Assembly (NCBI GenBank): GCA_965178125.1
Contig: OZ237764.1
Coordinates: 682,001 to 746,000, forward strand
Source of the DNA: Bilabrum cf. latius
Taxonomy: Eukaryota; Bigyra: Bicosoecida; Bigyra; Bicosoecida
Length of the DNA: 64,000 bases
Direction of reading: 5' to 3'
Below the pieces are notes generated by a model. It did no database searches. It saw only the letters and a list, made by a program, of their open reading frames with translations, and was not told the origin of the DNA. Every line of letters starts with the position of its first letter. Positions within the stretch are counted from its first letter, which is position 1. The translations under genes were made by a program, and so were the position numbers. Positions 19,562 through 29,269 of the stretch are shown here, piece after piece.

Positions 19562-19570
19562 TATACTATA
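19562..19570 (+). promoter_or_regulatory. TATACTATA promoter-like motif of the ATPase gene
   Basis: TATACTATA 7 bp upstream of the ATG at 19578. Confidence 0.6.
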
Positions 19571-19577
19571 GAAGGAA

Positions 19578-20489
19578 ATGCCCTCATTCACTTGGACTCA
19601 CACTGTAGACACCATACCAATTGCGAAAGACACAGAATAGAACAGAATATTGTTTCTAGATAAAAGGGACGATCACGAGACGAAGTTTGGCGACAACGAC
19701 GACATGACAGCGGAAGATTTAGAGCTCACGGAAGTTCTTAAGAATAAAGTTTCAATGAAGCGTTTGGATTTACTCCGCAAACATTTAATCCAGTCTGTAG
19801 AACCTTTGGATAGCGATATGAAGCGGTTCTATGACTTGGCGTAGGAAAAGAAGCGAAAGGAAGTCAGTCTGCGGAAAGGACAATTTGACCCAATGCCGAG
19901 TGGGAAAGGGCGAGAAGTCATATATATTACCGCTCCAAGCGGTGCGGGTAAGTCTACATGGGTTTCCAAGTATTCCAGGAACTATTCCAGACTTTTCCCA
20001 GACCGAAAAATTGTCTTGTTCTCACGCTTGGAAGACGATGAGGTGTTAGACGCGATCCCGTCTCTCGTGAGAATCCAATTAGATGAAGAATTAGTAGAGA
20101 ATCCCATTGACATTCACACCGAATTAAAGGACTGTCTGGTGATTCTAGACGATATTGACACGGTGAATGACAAGAAAATCCGTTTGGCATTGGAATAGTT
20201 GTAGGACGACTGTCTGTAGACCGGAAGGCACTCAAACACTTCTTGTTTGATTACTAGTCATTTAAGCACCAATTATAAGAGCACCAGGATAGTGTTAGCG
20301 GAATCCCACAAAGTGGTTATTTTTCCAAGGGCTTCCAGCGCTCACTCTTTGCGTTATTTGTTGAATAAATATGTTGGACTTGAGAAACAAGACATTTCTA
20401 AAGTGATGAAATTACCGAGCCGTTGGGTGTGTATCCATAGGAATTATCCTAGATATGTTTTAGGCGAGAGGTAGGCATACATAGTGTAA
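19578..20489 (+). CDS. FtsK/HerA-type genome-packaging ATPase (PLV-B)
   Basis: 303 aa with TAG read as Gln at six positions; TAA at 20487. Walker A APSGAGKST near residue 120 and Walker B CLVILDDID near residue 190, followed by a SCLITSHLSTNYK segment (sensor-like Thr-Ser-His) and an Arg-containing ESHKVVIFPRASSAHSLRY stretch, as in A32-like packaging ATPases of virophages, Polintons and nucleocytoplasmic large DNA viruses. It pumps viral DNA into preformed capsids. The ATG at 19578 was chosen because it follows the promoter motif and restores about 24 N-terminal residues that lie upstream of a TAG. Convergent with the 155-aa gene (7-bp gap). Confidence 0.88.
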
Positions 20490-20496
20490 AAGCTTT

Positions 20497-20964
20497 TTAA
20501 AATAAATTTTGCTCCTTGACATATTTACTTGCTTGTGGAAGAGACATGGCAGTCTGCTCCATCACCGCCTTTACTACTTTATTCCTTTGCTTCATTTTCT
20601 CACTTATTTTCCTCTTACGCCCTTCCGTGGGCTTTTGGGAAAAGCTTTTACGTTTTCCAGAACCGCCCAGAGATAATCCACCGATATTGGATAAATCCTC
20701 TACTGGGGTTCGGAGATTGTCAAAACTGCCGACATGAAAAGGGGTTTTCTCTTGCTTTCCAGCCAGTTTCTTCCAGATCTGTTTGCCCTTGGCGACTACA
20801 CCTTGTCCCAAGGTTTTGAATATGAACTTCATCGCCTTGGCATCATCCCTCCATTTTCCGCCTTGGAGATTGGGGGACACTTGGGCGATTCTCTCGTTGG
20901 CGTCCTTCTGTTTCTGCTACACTAACTATGCCGTCCGCTTCCTAATGTATTCGTCAATATCCAT
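20497..20964 (-). CDS. Small basic protein, 155 aa (PLV-B)
   Basis: Start ATG at 20964 lies one base below a TATAGTATA motif; two early TAGs read as Gln give a continuous N-terminus (DIDEYIRKRTAQLVQQKQKD). The centre has a hydrophobic/basic segment (KFIFKTLGQGVVAKGKQIWK), followed by a Ser/Gly/Lys-rich tail (RKRKISEKMKQRNKVVKAVM). It could be a small core or DNA-condensing virion protein. No family recognised. Confidence 0.65.
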
Positions 20965-20973
20965 TATAGTATA
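20965..20973 (-). promoter_or_regulatory. TATAGTATA promoter-like motif of the 155-aa gene
   Basis: Abuts the ATG at 20964; the gene-strand reading is TATACTATA. Confidence 0.55.
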
Positions 20974-21174
20974 GAATGAGCTTTTTTTAAAAGAAGTATG
21001 CTCTTTTATTGTTTTCCATTGCTTTCCATAGTTTTCCAAACATTTCCCTCTGTTTCCCACCCATTTCCAATCCACTTGGAAAACGCTTGGAAAACAAGAT
21101 GCTCGGCCTTTGGCCTCCGCTCTTTCCATTTTTTTCAAAAGGATCTTTATTAAAACGTAATCTTATAGTAAAGC

Positions 21175-22518
21175 ATGTCATTCCAATCACCAAACGTCCA
21201 AGCACTCATACAACAAGCCCTTGGAAAACAGCTAGACTGGGCGAAATTGTAGGATTTAGAAGCAAAAGACACCGCCGACCTGGAAAGCGAATACGCTTCC
21301 TATATTAGGTAGAAAAGTAAAGTAGAACGATTGAAAGAGAGTGGAAAATATGGAACGCCTTCTATGAGGAAGAAAGCGGACCAAACCAACTAGGAAATCG
21401 TGGGGAAATCCATCGCTGGGATCATGAAGGGAGTGGTTGAGGGAGAGCTGGGAAAAGCGCGGAAAGCGACGGAAGCTTTAAAACAGTTCTTGGGAAGCAT
21501 CAACGTGAGTGGGGAAATGAAGGAATACTTGGGGAGACAAATTGTAAACATAGCGACCCTTGCGAGGAAGGGATACGCAGGCTTGCGTAAAGTCCCATCA
21601 GAAGATATGAAAATCTTGAATAACCTTAGAGAAATTGTTTAGAGTTCAGCAGGATAGCCGCATACTATACCACGAGGACTTCGTGAAACACCAGAACGGA
21701 CTGTTGAGAGAACACCGCAGTTGCGAGAAGAAGAGGCAGAAAGGGACGACGAAGACAACGACGAAAGACCTGAGCCGACAAGAACGAACAGGCAATTGCG
21801 AACCATCCTAAAAGATATGGGAAAAGCAAATATTGATACAAGCCATTTACTTCGTTTAAGAGACGCAAAAGACCAGCGACTAGCAGCCCGCATTTGGGAC
21901 GCAAACAGAGACCAAGGGATAGAGTATGCTTTACAATTCGCCAGCGGCTCCACGGTATCACCAGCCAAAACACGAGCAAGACGACAAAAGGAAGCAGACA
22001 TTCCACTGGAAGACCCGCCAGCGCAGCCTCAACCACAAAGAAAGTCCCGACCACAGAAAGAGATAGAGAAAGATATGGATAACGCATATCAGGCAGGATT
22101 CATTACAGAGGATGAAGTTAGACTATTCCAGCGAATTAAAGATTCCAGCGACAGGAAGGTGGTGCGAGCGTTTTGGGATAGGCATAAAAATTTACCGCTT
22201 AAACGAGCCATTCAAATTGTAGACCCGCAGTTGTGGACTGAAGAAGAGGCGGAAGTGAGACGAATGTAGCGGGAGGGACGGGCTCCAAGTTTCGCATCAC
22301 CTATACAGAAAGGAGCCAAGAAAGGAGCCAAGAAGGGAGCCAGGAAAGGAGCCGTGCGAGGGCGCGGACGATTAAATCCATAGGAATCACACATTTTCCA
22401 GACCGCTAAGAATGTTTCCAAGAAGGTAAAGGGAGCGACCAAAGACATTCAAGACTAGGTTGCGGACGAAGTGATTTCTCTACTTAAATCTACTGCTATA
22501 CTATATAGCACAGAATGA
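21175..22518 (+). CDS. Charged coiled-coil-like protein with eight in-frame TAG codons (PLV-B)
   Basis: 447 aa from ATG at 21175 (just after CTTATAGTA) to TGA at 22516. Eight TAGs are spread along the frame; frame and amino-acid character are kept across all of them. The N-terminal half is helical (QALIQQALGKQLDWAKLQDL, GKARKATEALKQFLGSI). The middle is Arg/Glu-rich and contains two similar segments, DTSHLLRLRDAKDQRLAARIWD and TEDEVRLFQRIKDSSDRKVV followed by RAFWD, suggesting an internal duplication. A basic tail has QKGAKKGAKKGARKGAV. Its stop overlaps the next gene start (ATGA), so the two are probably translated from one mRNA. Function unknown; a virion core protein is possible. Confidence 0.7.
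22497..22505 (+). promoter_or_regulatory. TATACTATA motif before the zinc-finger-like gene
   Basis: TATACTATA 9 bp upstream of the ATG at 22515, inside the 3' end of the preceding coding frame. Confidence 0.5.
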
Positions 22519-22727
22519 CGGAAGAATGGAGTTACAATAAATACTATTACGAGAAAAATAAGGAACGCTTAAAGAAAAAGGTGGAGTGCGGGTGCGGTTC
22601 CAAAGTAGCTCGCTACAATTTGTAGCACCACAGGAAAACCAAGAAACACATGGCGTGGGAAACCGATGAAACCAAGCAGGAAATCCAACGACTCAAGGAC
22701 GAGTTAAAATGCTTGAAGCATGAATAA
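22515..22727 (+). CDS. Small zinc-finger-like protein, 70 aa (PLV-B)
   Basis: Starts at an ATGA overlap with the preceding gene and ends in TAA at 22725; one internal TAG. It has CGCGSKVARYNLQHHRKTKK followed by HMAWE: a Cys-x-Cys pair, then paired His residues, as in the short C2H2-like fingers common in giant-virus and virophage proteins. A C-terminal helix (ETKQEIQRLKDELKCLKHE) looks like a coiled coil. A DNA-binding regulator is plausible but not shown. Confidence 0.65.
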
Positions 22728-22832
22728 AAGAGCTTTTTAGGAAAAACCTCAGCCAAAAAGAATTCAGAGAGTCCTTAAGTAGTTTTGGTTAAGCTTTTCT
22801 TAAAAGCTTACTATATATATATATATTAACGG
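22728..22832. other. Intergenic hairpin and AT-rich leader before fibre 1
   Basis: AAGCTTTT / AAAAGCTT form an 8-bp stem with a 3-nt loop at 22791-22809, followed by an alternating TA run (22811-22827) ahead of the ATG at 22833. The TA run replaces the canonical TATACTATA motif. Confidence 0.4.
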
Positions 22833-24008
22833 ATGTCCGTCTCTAATTTATTAGTGCCGAACACATATAGGTTGTATTGTCAGAGTATAACACCCGTTGA
22901 AGGTGGTGGAGGTGGCGGAACACCGAGTCTATCAAGTGTTCTACAGGTGGGAAATGATGCTGGAAATACTACAATCACAAATGTTGCCCTTCCAGTCAAT
23001 AACCAAGATGTTGCTACGAAGCAATATGTGGATTCCACGAGTGGCGGAGGAGGTGGTGGAGGAGTAACACCAAACCTAACTGCTGTGCTGACACAAAGTG
23101 GAGACGCGGGAAACCTTACCATATCAAATGTAAGGTCTCTGCGAATGGCAACAGGAGGCAACGGGGAAATCCAAACACCTTTTTCGGGGAACGCCTCTTT
23201 GGGATACACCCGTTAGACAGATGAAAGTGCTTTGTTTGAATACTATGCGAACTATGGAACGGGAAGTAAGAACCCTATGACACGACTTTATACAGGAAAC
23301 GGGAACGAAGACGGAACGAACGCCGAATTTATGGTGTATGGGACAATTGAGTCTAACAAAGGGGTCATGGGGGGTATGACGCTCACAGGTGCGATTGACG
23401 GAGATAAACAAAGAGAACAACCCACCATCACACTTCAAACCACACCAAGTCCTCTCAAGAACCAAATAGAGGGAAGGAATACAAATGGAACTCCAGCAAA
23501 CAACTTCATTCAATTCTGGATTGATGATGGTAGTGGAAATCTGGTAGGCACAGCACAGATACGTGGAGATGGAACTATGTTCGTGTAGAATGGAGTTGTT
23601 CCTTTCACGGGAGCACACGTGGGAACGCTGGGAAGCGGTCCGAAACCAAAGATTGGGTAGGTTATGTCAGTAAGAACTGCGACGGTAAACGATGTGTCTA
23701 ATTGCGAGTTTTCATTCAGGGTTTGCGATCACACAAGCGTTCCATTTGGAGTCTTTAGCGGAGAGGGAAAGGATGGGGAAATACGGGTTAATTCCGTGGG
23801 AGAAGGTGCTGTCCTTTGTCTGCGAGATGACAGCGTTCCTATTTTGGCAGGGGACTATCTGTCTATTTCCAGAACGAAAAAAGGATATGTGGAAAAGTCC
23901 AGGAGTTCTCAATTTTCTAAATGGGTCGTTGGGAAAGCAATCGTAGATGTTGAGTGGGACGACGAGGAGGAGGAAAAGTTAATTCCAGTGGTATATTATT
24001 GCGGATAA
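22833..24008 (+). CDS. Fibre-like protein 1 (PLV-B)
   Basis: 391 aa with three TAG codons read as Gln; TAA at 24006. The N-terminus (SVSNLLVPNTYRLYCQSIT) is related to that of the next two genes. Gly-rich linkers flank NVALPVNNQDVATKQYVDST, which closely resembles the repeated PVNPQDAATKQYVD motif of phage tail fibres. The C-terminal domain (FTGAHVGTL ... PFGVFSGEG ... PVVYYCG) is shared with fibre 2. A trimeric receptor-binding spike is inferred from the phage motif and the modular Gly-rich build. Confidence 0.65.
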
Positions 24009-24025
24009 ACGAAAAAAGCGGAGAT

Positions 24026-24034
24026 TATAGTATA
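24026..24034 (+). promoter_or_regulatory. TATAGTATA motif of fibre 2
   Basis: 8 bp upstream of the ATG at 24043. Confidence 0.55.
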
Positions 24035-24042
24035 TACACAAT

Positions 24043-24822
24043 ATGAGTCTTTCCAACATCCTTCAAGACAACAATTTTGCCCTCAAGTGTGCGTCTCTTA
24101 CCGCCAGTCAGTCTCTGGAAACCCCCCAGAAAGTGTATGCGAGAGCATTAGAATAGACTAACAACGTTGGTGCCAATTGGATTTTTGATAGAAACAGTCC
24201 AGATGATAATGAAGCTATCATTTTCCAGAATCAACCTGAAGGACTTCACAAGTCCGTGAGTGTTTACGTGGGGTAGAACAGCGCTGCTGCGCCCATCAAA
24301 ATGACATCTGCGTATTTCACAAACGGGAACCCGCACACAGGAACGATTAGTGTGAATGGGTAGGTCATTTCTGATTCTATGGGAAATTTCACAGGGGCGC
24401 ACAGAGGAACTCTCCGGAAAGAGGACGAAGCATATGTTAAGAAGGGAATGGTTGTGGGGATTTCCAAAGCTTCCGTGGATGAGGAACGCCTGGAACGTTG
24501 TGAGTTTGAGTTTAAGATTGCCGACGCTGGAGATGTGCCGTTTGGAGTCTTTTCCAAGATAGATGAGACCGATGGGAAAGCAGTGGTATTTGGTCTGGGA
24601 GAGGGTGGGATTCGTGTCGCACAGGAGGGATCAAGTCCGCCTAAAGCAGGAGATTATCTAGAAGTGTCGGGAAAACACTCTGGGTATGCCGTAACGGCTA
24701 AGGAGCAAATCCTAGGGAAATCCACCGTCGCCAAAGTTCTCGCAGGTGTTTCCTTCTCCAAGTCCAAGAGTGACGGGGACATCACATACACCATCGCACC
24801 CGTGTAGTATCTGTGTGGATAA
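24043..24822 (+). CDS. Fibre-like protein 2 (PLV-B)
   Basis: 259 aa, four TAG codons read as Gln, TAA at 24820. N-terminus SLSNILQDNNFALKCASLT is nearly identical to fibre 3 and its C-terminal half (NFTGAHRGTL, VPFGVFSKIDE, then QYLCG) matches the end of fibre 1, where the aligned residues are VVYYCG. One TAG (24805) falls inside this shared C-terminal motif. Probably a virion surface protein; the conserved N-terminus would anchor it and the C-terminal domain would trimerise or bind a receptor (inference). Confidence 0.65.
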
Positions 24823-24839
24823 ACGAAAAAAGCAGACAC

Positions 24840-24848
24840 TATAGTATA
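24840..24848 (+). promoter_or_regulatory. TATAGTATA motif of fibre 3
   Basis: 8 bp upstream of the ATG at 24857, in a leader (AAACGAAAAAAGC ... GCAATATGAGTC) that duplicates the leader of fibre 2. Confidence 0.55.
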
Positions 24849-24856
24849 CAGGCAAT

Positions 24857-25381
24857 ATGAGTCTTTCCAACATCCTTCATGACAACAGTTTCGCCCTCAA
24901 GTGTGCTTCTCTCACGACTGAAGCAATCTATGGACTACAAGGAAAGGATTTGACGATTCAAACCACAAGGGCGGATTCTGGCGACGATGGATATGCTGTG
25001 GTGCTGAAAGCGTCAAATTCTACCACTACTGAAACGTGTGATATTCGGTTTGGAAATGGCGAGCTTGGAACAGCCTCGGCTCGTATTTACGCAAGGCAAG
25101 GCGGACAAACTCAACAAGATGACATAGATGGGTCGTATTTCCTTGGTGGGTATTGTGTTCTTTCCAAAGGGGGGGCGGGTCTTGGTCTTCCAGTAAGGAC
25201 TGCGACCTAGATTGGAGACTCCACGGATACTTGTAATAAAACAGGTCGTCCAGAAGACACAAAACGAGCGGGTGTGCTTCTGTTTAATTCTACAGATTCT
25301 ATTGTGATGGTTTCCGTAGGTGATGACTCTACGAGTGCTTGGAAGGAAGTGGGTGGAACAACCACCATAACACCATCATGA
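24857..25381 (+). CDS. Fibre-like protein 3 (PLV-B)
   Basis: 174 aa, one TAG codon, TGA stop at 25379. It shares the N-terminal anchor with fibre 2 (SLSNILHDNSFALKCASLT) but has a different, shorter C-terminal part (RFGNGELGTASARIYARQGG and later AGVLLFNSTDSIVMVSVGDD). This tail resembles the ends of phage tail-spike or putative adhesin modules. The tandem of three genes with a common N-terminus and exchangeable C-termini suggests receptor-binding variation. Confidence 0.6.
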
Positions 25382-25475
25382 TGTATCTCCAAAGAACCCT
25401 AAGGGCTTTTTGTAGAATACCTATCCGGTAGTTCAATACAATCACTATTGTAAGGAAATCATTCTATTGACTCCT

Positions 25476-27320
25476 TCACTATAGGAACACCTTTTTCTTC
25501 GCGTGAGTAATCTCACAAGCCCCTTGAGCCTCTAATTTCCACTCTCCAAGGTTTTCCGAGAGCTTCAAGGGGATTTCCACATCGCTCACAAATCCGTCCG
25601 TATTCACATAGTGGATTCTATCTAGGTGCGGTTCTATCACCTTGGAAAGTTTCCGCCGACCAAAAGCTGTGAGGAACGGGCCCAGACGAGCATAGCAAGT
25701 TTTATACGTGTATGTTTGTGTCGTTAGAATGCCTTTTACCCTTCTTCCACCGTCCTGAATGAAGGCGTCTTTAAGCGTTCTGAAGTCCACAACTTCGTCG
25801 TCGCTGGAAATTGTCTAAACTACCTAGTTTTTCTAGCACAACGCACCCCACACGGAGTTAAGTAGTTGTTTTGCTGTTTTAAATCCTTTCTTTTTATATC
25901 CAAAGAGTCTCTCCACCAAACCCTTGAAGAGACTGACTGCCTTAATACGCTTGTGCTTTTCGTAGATGAGGGCGTTCGCCTGACCGTCCTGAATGATGGA
26001 AAAGGTCGCCCCTGTTTCCTACGCCCTTACTATATCGTGGTGAGTCCAATAATTGTTTTTGCGTGGCTGGATAAGCTTGGGATTTAGGTGTTCCACCTTT
26101 ACCCTGTAAATCCCGAATTTCCAACCGAAGTCCTCTGGGGTCTGGGAAAGAGTCTGGAAATCTCCGGAAAGGATTGGAAACTACATCTATGACTTCAACA
26201 TGCTTGGATAGAAGCTGTTCATGTCATATTGATATGCTTTCTCCAGTTTCGTGTCGTTGTTCGCCCAGTTCAGTCCGCCCCCTGATGCCTTGGAAATCCA
26301 CTCCGCCTCTTTGCGCCCCAAAGGCTCGGCTGGGAAAAGCTTGGAAAACTTGGAAAAGTAATGCTTTACGTAGTAGGAAGGTCTATATCCATATTTAGAT
26401 AGATCCATATACCCACCAGTCTCTTGAGAGAGTGTCTCGGCGTCCTCGTGGATTCGCCTCCAGGTCGGTTCTAGGTCTTCCTCTACAGAGACTTTCCAAA
26501 GACTCTTTGTTTGTATATCTGTTCTTAATCGTGATTCAATATGTCTAGTTGCTCCGTCATACATGATATATTCGCTTTCCGCCTTTTTCCAGTAGGTGAT
26601 TAGGCGAACTGACTCCTTCGTGGGAATACACATTAAATCTTTCTGGGATCCTGGGGAAATGAACTCGTAATGTCCGTTTGTAAGGGAGATGTTCGCCAAG
26701 GGGTCGTAAGACTTTCCAGATGTGTAGGAAAAGTCTCCAGTCAGATGAATACGGATCTTCAGATAATCCTCTACCTCGGGAATTCTCTTGTAGTGGATTG
26801 GTTCGCTCCGTCCTAGGTTCAGTTGGGACTTTAGCTGGGCGGGAGAAATCCTATGGAAACCACTTTTATACTTGCCATTTACCTTCTTGTTTCCTCTAAA
26901 TCCTACTTGGAAGGGAAAAGCCTTCTTTAAGGCGTTATACAGACAGTCGTTATTCTCGTCCTTTCCGCCCCTCGGATTGTCCTTGGGAAGCAAAAGAAGT
27001 TCAAATGTGTTTAGTCTGCGGTGTTCCTATTCATCTACATCCTCGTCTTCATATCCCTTCCACAGAGAGGTAGTTTCCTTCAAGTCTTCCGTGGTGATCC
27101 AAGCACTCCTTGTCCGCCACCCTTCTTCCACAAAATTGAGGTTTATCTTGAACTTGTATCCGTCAAAGGGATTCTCTCCGTCCTCGTCGTAGTCCTTGAT
27201 AAAATCCATCACATCCTTTACAGTGATTAGCTCGTCCGCATGGAACCTAACGCTCCAAATTGGAACGCCGTTGAGTCTCAAGTTGGTCCTCTCGGGTTCG
27301 CCGAAATCAATCTCAACCAT
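25476..27320 (-). CDS. Protein-primed family B DNA polymerase (PLV-B)
   Basis: 614 codons once eight TAGs are read as Gln; start ATG at 27320, 14 bp below a TATACTATA motif, stop TGA at 25476. PolB motif A is YQYDMNSFYPSML (about residue 370), motif B LLNSVWGALCQ (about 487) and motif C HYVNTDGFVSD (about 570), the last with Asn before Thr-Asp. An N-terminal segment (KDENNDCLYNALKKAF) resembles the Cys-containing region found before many virophage polymerases. I could not assign the 3'-5' exonuclease motifs with confidence. The length is close to mavirus PolB rather than the longer Polinton enzymes. It would copy the linear genome from a protein primer. Confidence 0.85.
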
Positions 27321-27334
27321 TCTAGAGTATATAA

Positions 27335-27343
27335 TATACTATA
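27335..27343 (-). promoter_or_regulatory. TATACTATA motif of the polymerase gene
   Basis: 14 bp upstream of the ATG at 27320. Confidence 0.55.
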
Positions 27344-27373
27344 GACTACCAAATTATACTTAATGTATGAGCC

Positions 27374-29056
27374 TCACGCCTCGTCAATTTTACACAGAGA
27401 CAGTTTCAGAGATTTCCCTCGCTTTCCATGTGGTTTTCCTTTGGGTTTTGGTGGGTTTTCCATCATCCATGCGGTGATTGCTACACATGACTCGGCCGAG
27501 AGTTTCCTCTATGTTTTCCTGTGGAAAAGCTAATTGTCGTCCATTTCCCTCTCCAGTTCCAACTCTTCTATGCGTTCCGTTTGCTCCTGTAGTTTCTTCT
27601 ACATTTCCTATAGTTGTTCTCGTAGCAGTTCCACCTCGGTCTTGGCTTTCTCTACCTCTGCTTCTTGGCGGAGAGCTTTGAACTTCTTCCGAAACCCTTC
27701 CAATAGGTCTTCGTGCTTAACATTGAACTCTTGTTTTCTCTGTGAGTTCATCGTGGAATACACACCTACTTCCGCCAACTGTTCCTTAATCTTAGGCGTG
27801 GAGAGGTTCTTGATTTGTCCCTTCAGTTCGTCCTTTAGGTAGTTGCGGAAGGCCATCACGGAAATGTGGAAATCTTTTCTCTCGTCCAACCACTCTTCCT
27901 TTAGCGTCCGCAGGATAGGGTGTGCCCCTTGTAAAATCCCCTTATGGAAATTCTAGGATTTCGGAGCGTATAGTCCCTTGAACTCGGGTGAGTCGTCGTA
28001 AACTTTCGCGAGGTATAGGAAGAACGCCCTCGCCACCTCTTTGCTCTCCGTTGCTTCCTTGAGTTTCTTAAAGTATTCCTTGTCGCCTTTCCTGGATGTG
28101 TTTACATCCAACACGCAATATCTGCGGATTTCCTCTGTAATTTTGATGGGTGCGTCGTTCGTGTCAATGATGAGGTTGAAGGTGTTGGGACGGCTCTCGG
28201 TCTTGACGAATTTCTCATTACAGGAAAAGGTCTTCTCGGTGATTAGATTGCGTAGGGTCGCCTACATAGCGTTCCATCTAGTATTGGAAGCTTTTGGAAT
28301 CTCGTTGAAGTTCACAAGTAGTTTTCCATCTAGGATAGAGTTGAAGGCATCGGGCTGAAGCATGGCGTTCGTGAGCGTCTGGAGCGTCAGGGTGTATCCA
28401 AGGAGTTTTCTCATAAGGAACGTAATGATGATAGATTTACCAGTTCCCTACGGAGACTTTAGATACAGGGCGGTCTGAAGTTTTTCCCCGCCTACAATCA
28501 CGTGTGCCAGCCACTTCATCACGAAGTCAAACTGGGTGTCGTCCTCGCTCGTCCAGACCTTGTGGATATGTTCGGAAATACGAATCACGCCTTCCCGTGC
28601 GTCTTCAGGCACGTCTTCTAGGTTTCCGCAGTTTTCCCGAGTCATCAGGGGTTTTCCCATGAGGTTAATCGTTTGCTTCTCGTAGTCCACAGTGGGTGCG
28701 TTGAATCGTCTCACCACCCGAAAAACATCTGTGTTCTCGTTAAAGAACCAATCACGAGCAGACCAATCCTTCACCTTCCTATTGTTTACCATTCGGTAGA
28801 TACAGTGTCCGCCAATTAGGTAGTTCTCGCTGATGTTTCGGTTCGCCAAGAACTACCAAACTGGTTTCTAGGGATTCTCGTCGGAAATGTTCTAGCGGTT
28901 CAGTTCATCCCCCTAGAGGAAATACACGCCTCCACCTTGGTCGTGGGTGCGGTAGAAATATTGCTGAATGTATTTGATACAATCCTCCTGATTTCCAGTA
29001 TCACAGAGTTGCTTGAGGGTTCTGGCGGAAAAGGCAACGGTTGGCATCTGACACAT
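27374..29056 (-). CDS. Superfamily 3 helicase (PLV-B)
   Basis: 560 aa with 11 TAG codons read as Gln; TGA at 27374. SF3 motifs in order: Walker A LKSPQGTGKSIIITF (about residue 203), Walker B KLLVNFNEIPK (about 245), motif C NLIIDTNDAPIKI followed by an Arg finger RRYCVLDV. One TAG lies inside the Walker A sequence (28448), immediately before GTGKS, so the enzyme can only be made by a cell that decodes TAG. The N-terminal region could carry a primase-like part but I saw no clear motif. A Lys/Glu coiled coil occupies about 430-520. It unwinds viral DNA during replication. The start was placed at the Met just below TATACTATA. Confidence 0.88.
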
Positions 29057-29068
29057 TTTTCTGTTGGT

Positions 29069-29077
29069 TATACTATA
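29069..29077 (-). promoter_or_regulatory. TATACTATA motif of the helicase gene
   Basis: 12 bp upstream of the ATG at 29056. Confidence 0.6.
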
Positions 29078-29100
29078 TACTACCAAAATATACTTAAGTG

Positions 29101-29200
29101 CTGACGCGTCAATTTTCCAGAGAGTCATCGGAGACATTTCCAGAGATTTCCAAGAGGTTTCCAGAGATTTCCAAGAGATTTCCATAGCTTTCCAACGATT
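29101..29200. repeat. TTTCCA-rich array between integrase and helicase genes
   Basis: TTTCCAGAGATTTCCAAGAG-like units repeat about every 10-20 bp. Similar TTTCC/GGAAA-dense stretches occur at 16990-17030, 18250-18340, 20990-21100 and 30361-30540, all intergenic in PLV-B. Confidence 0.6.
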
Positions 29201-29269
29201 GGAAAAATATAGGTAGTGCGTTAGTCTTAAGGTATGGAATTTTCCCCACTCATCTTCATTGTTCGCCAC

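Noticed and set aside
23124-23618. Minus-strand ORFs across the fibre genes
   Set aside because: Shadows: the plus frame has the shared fibre motifs, promoter motif and start.
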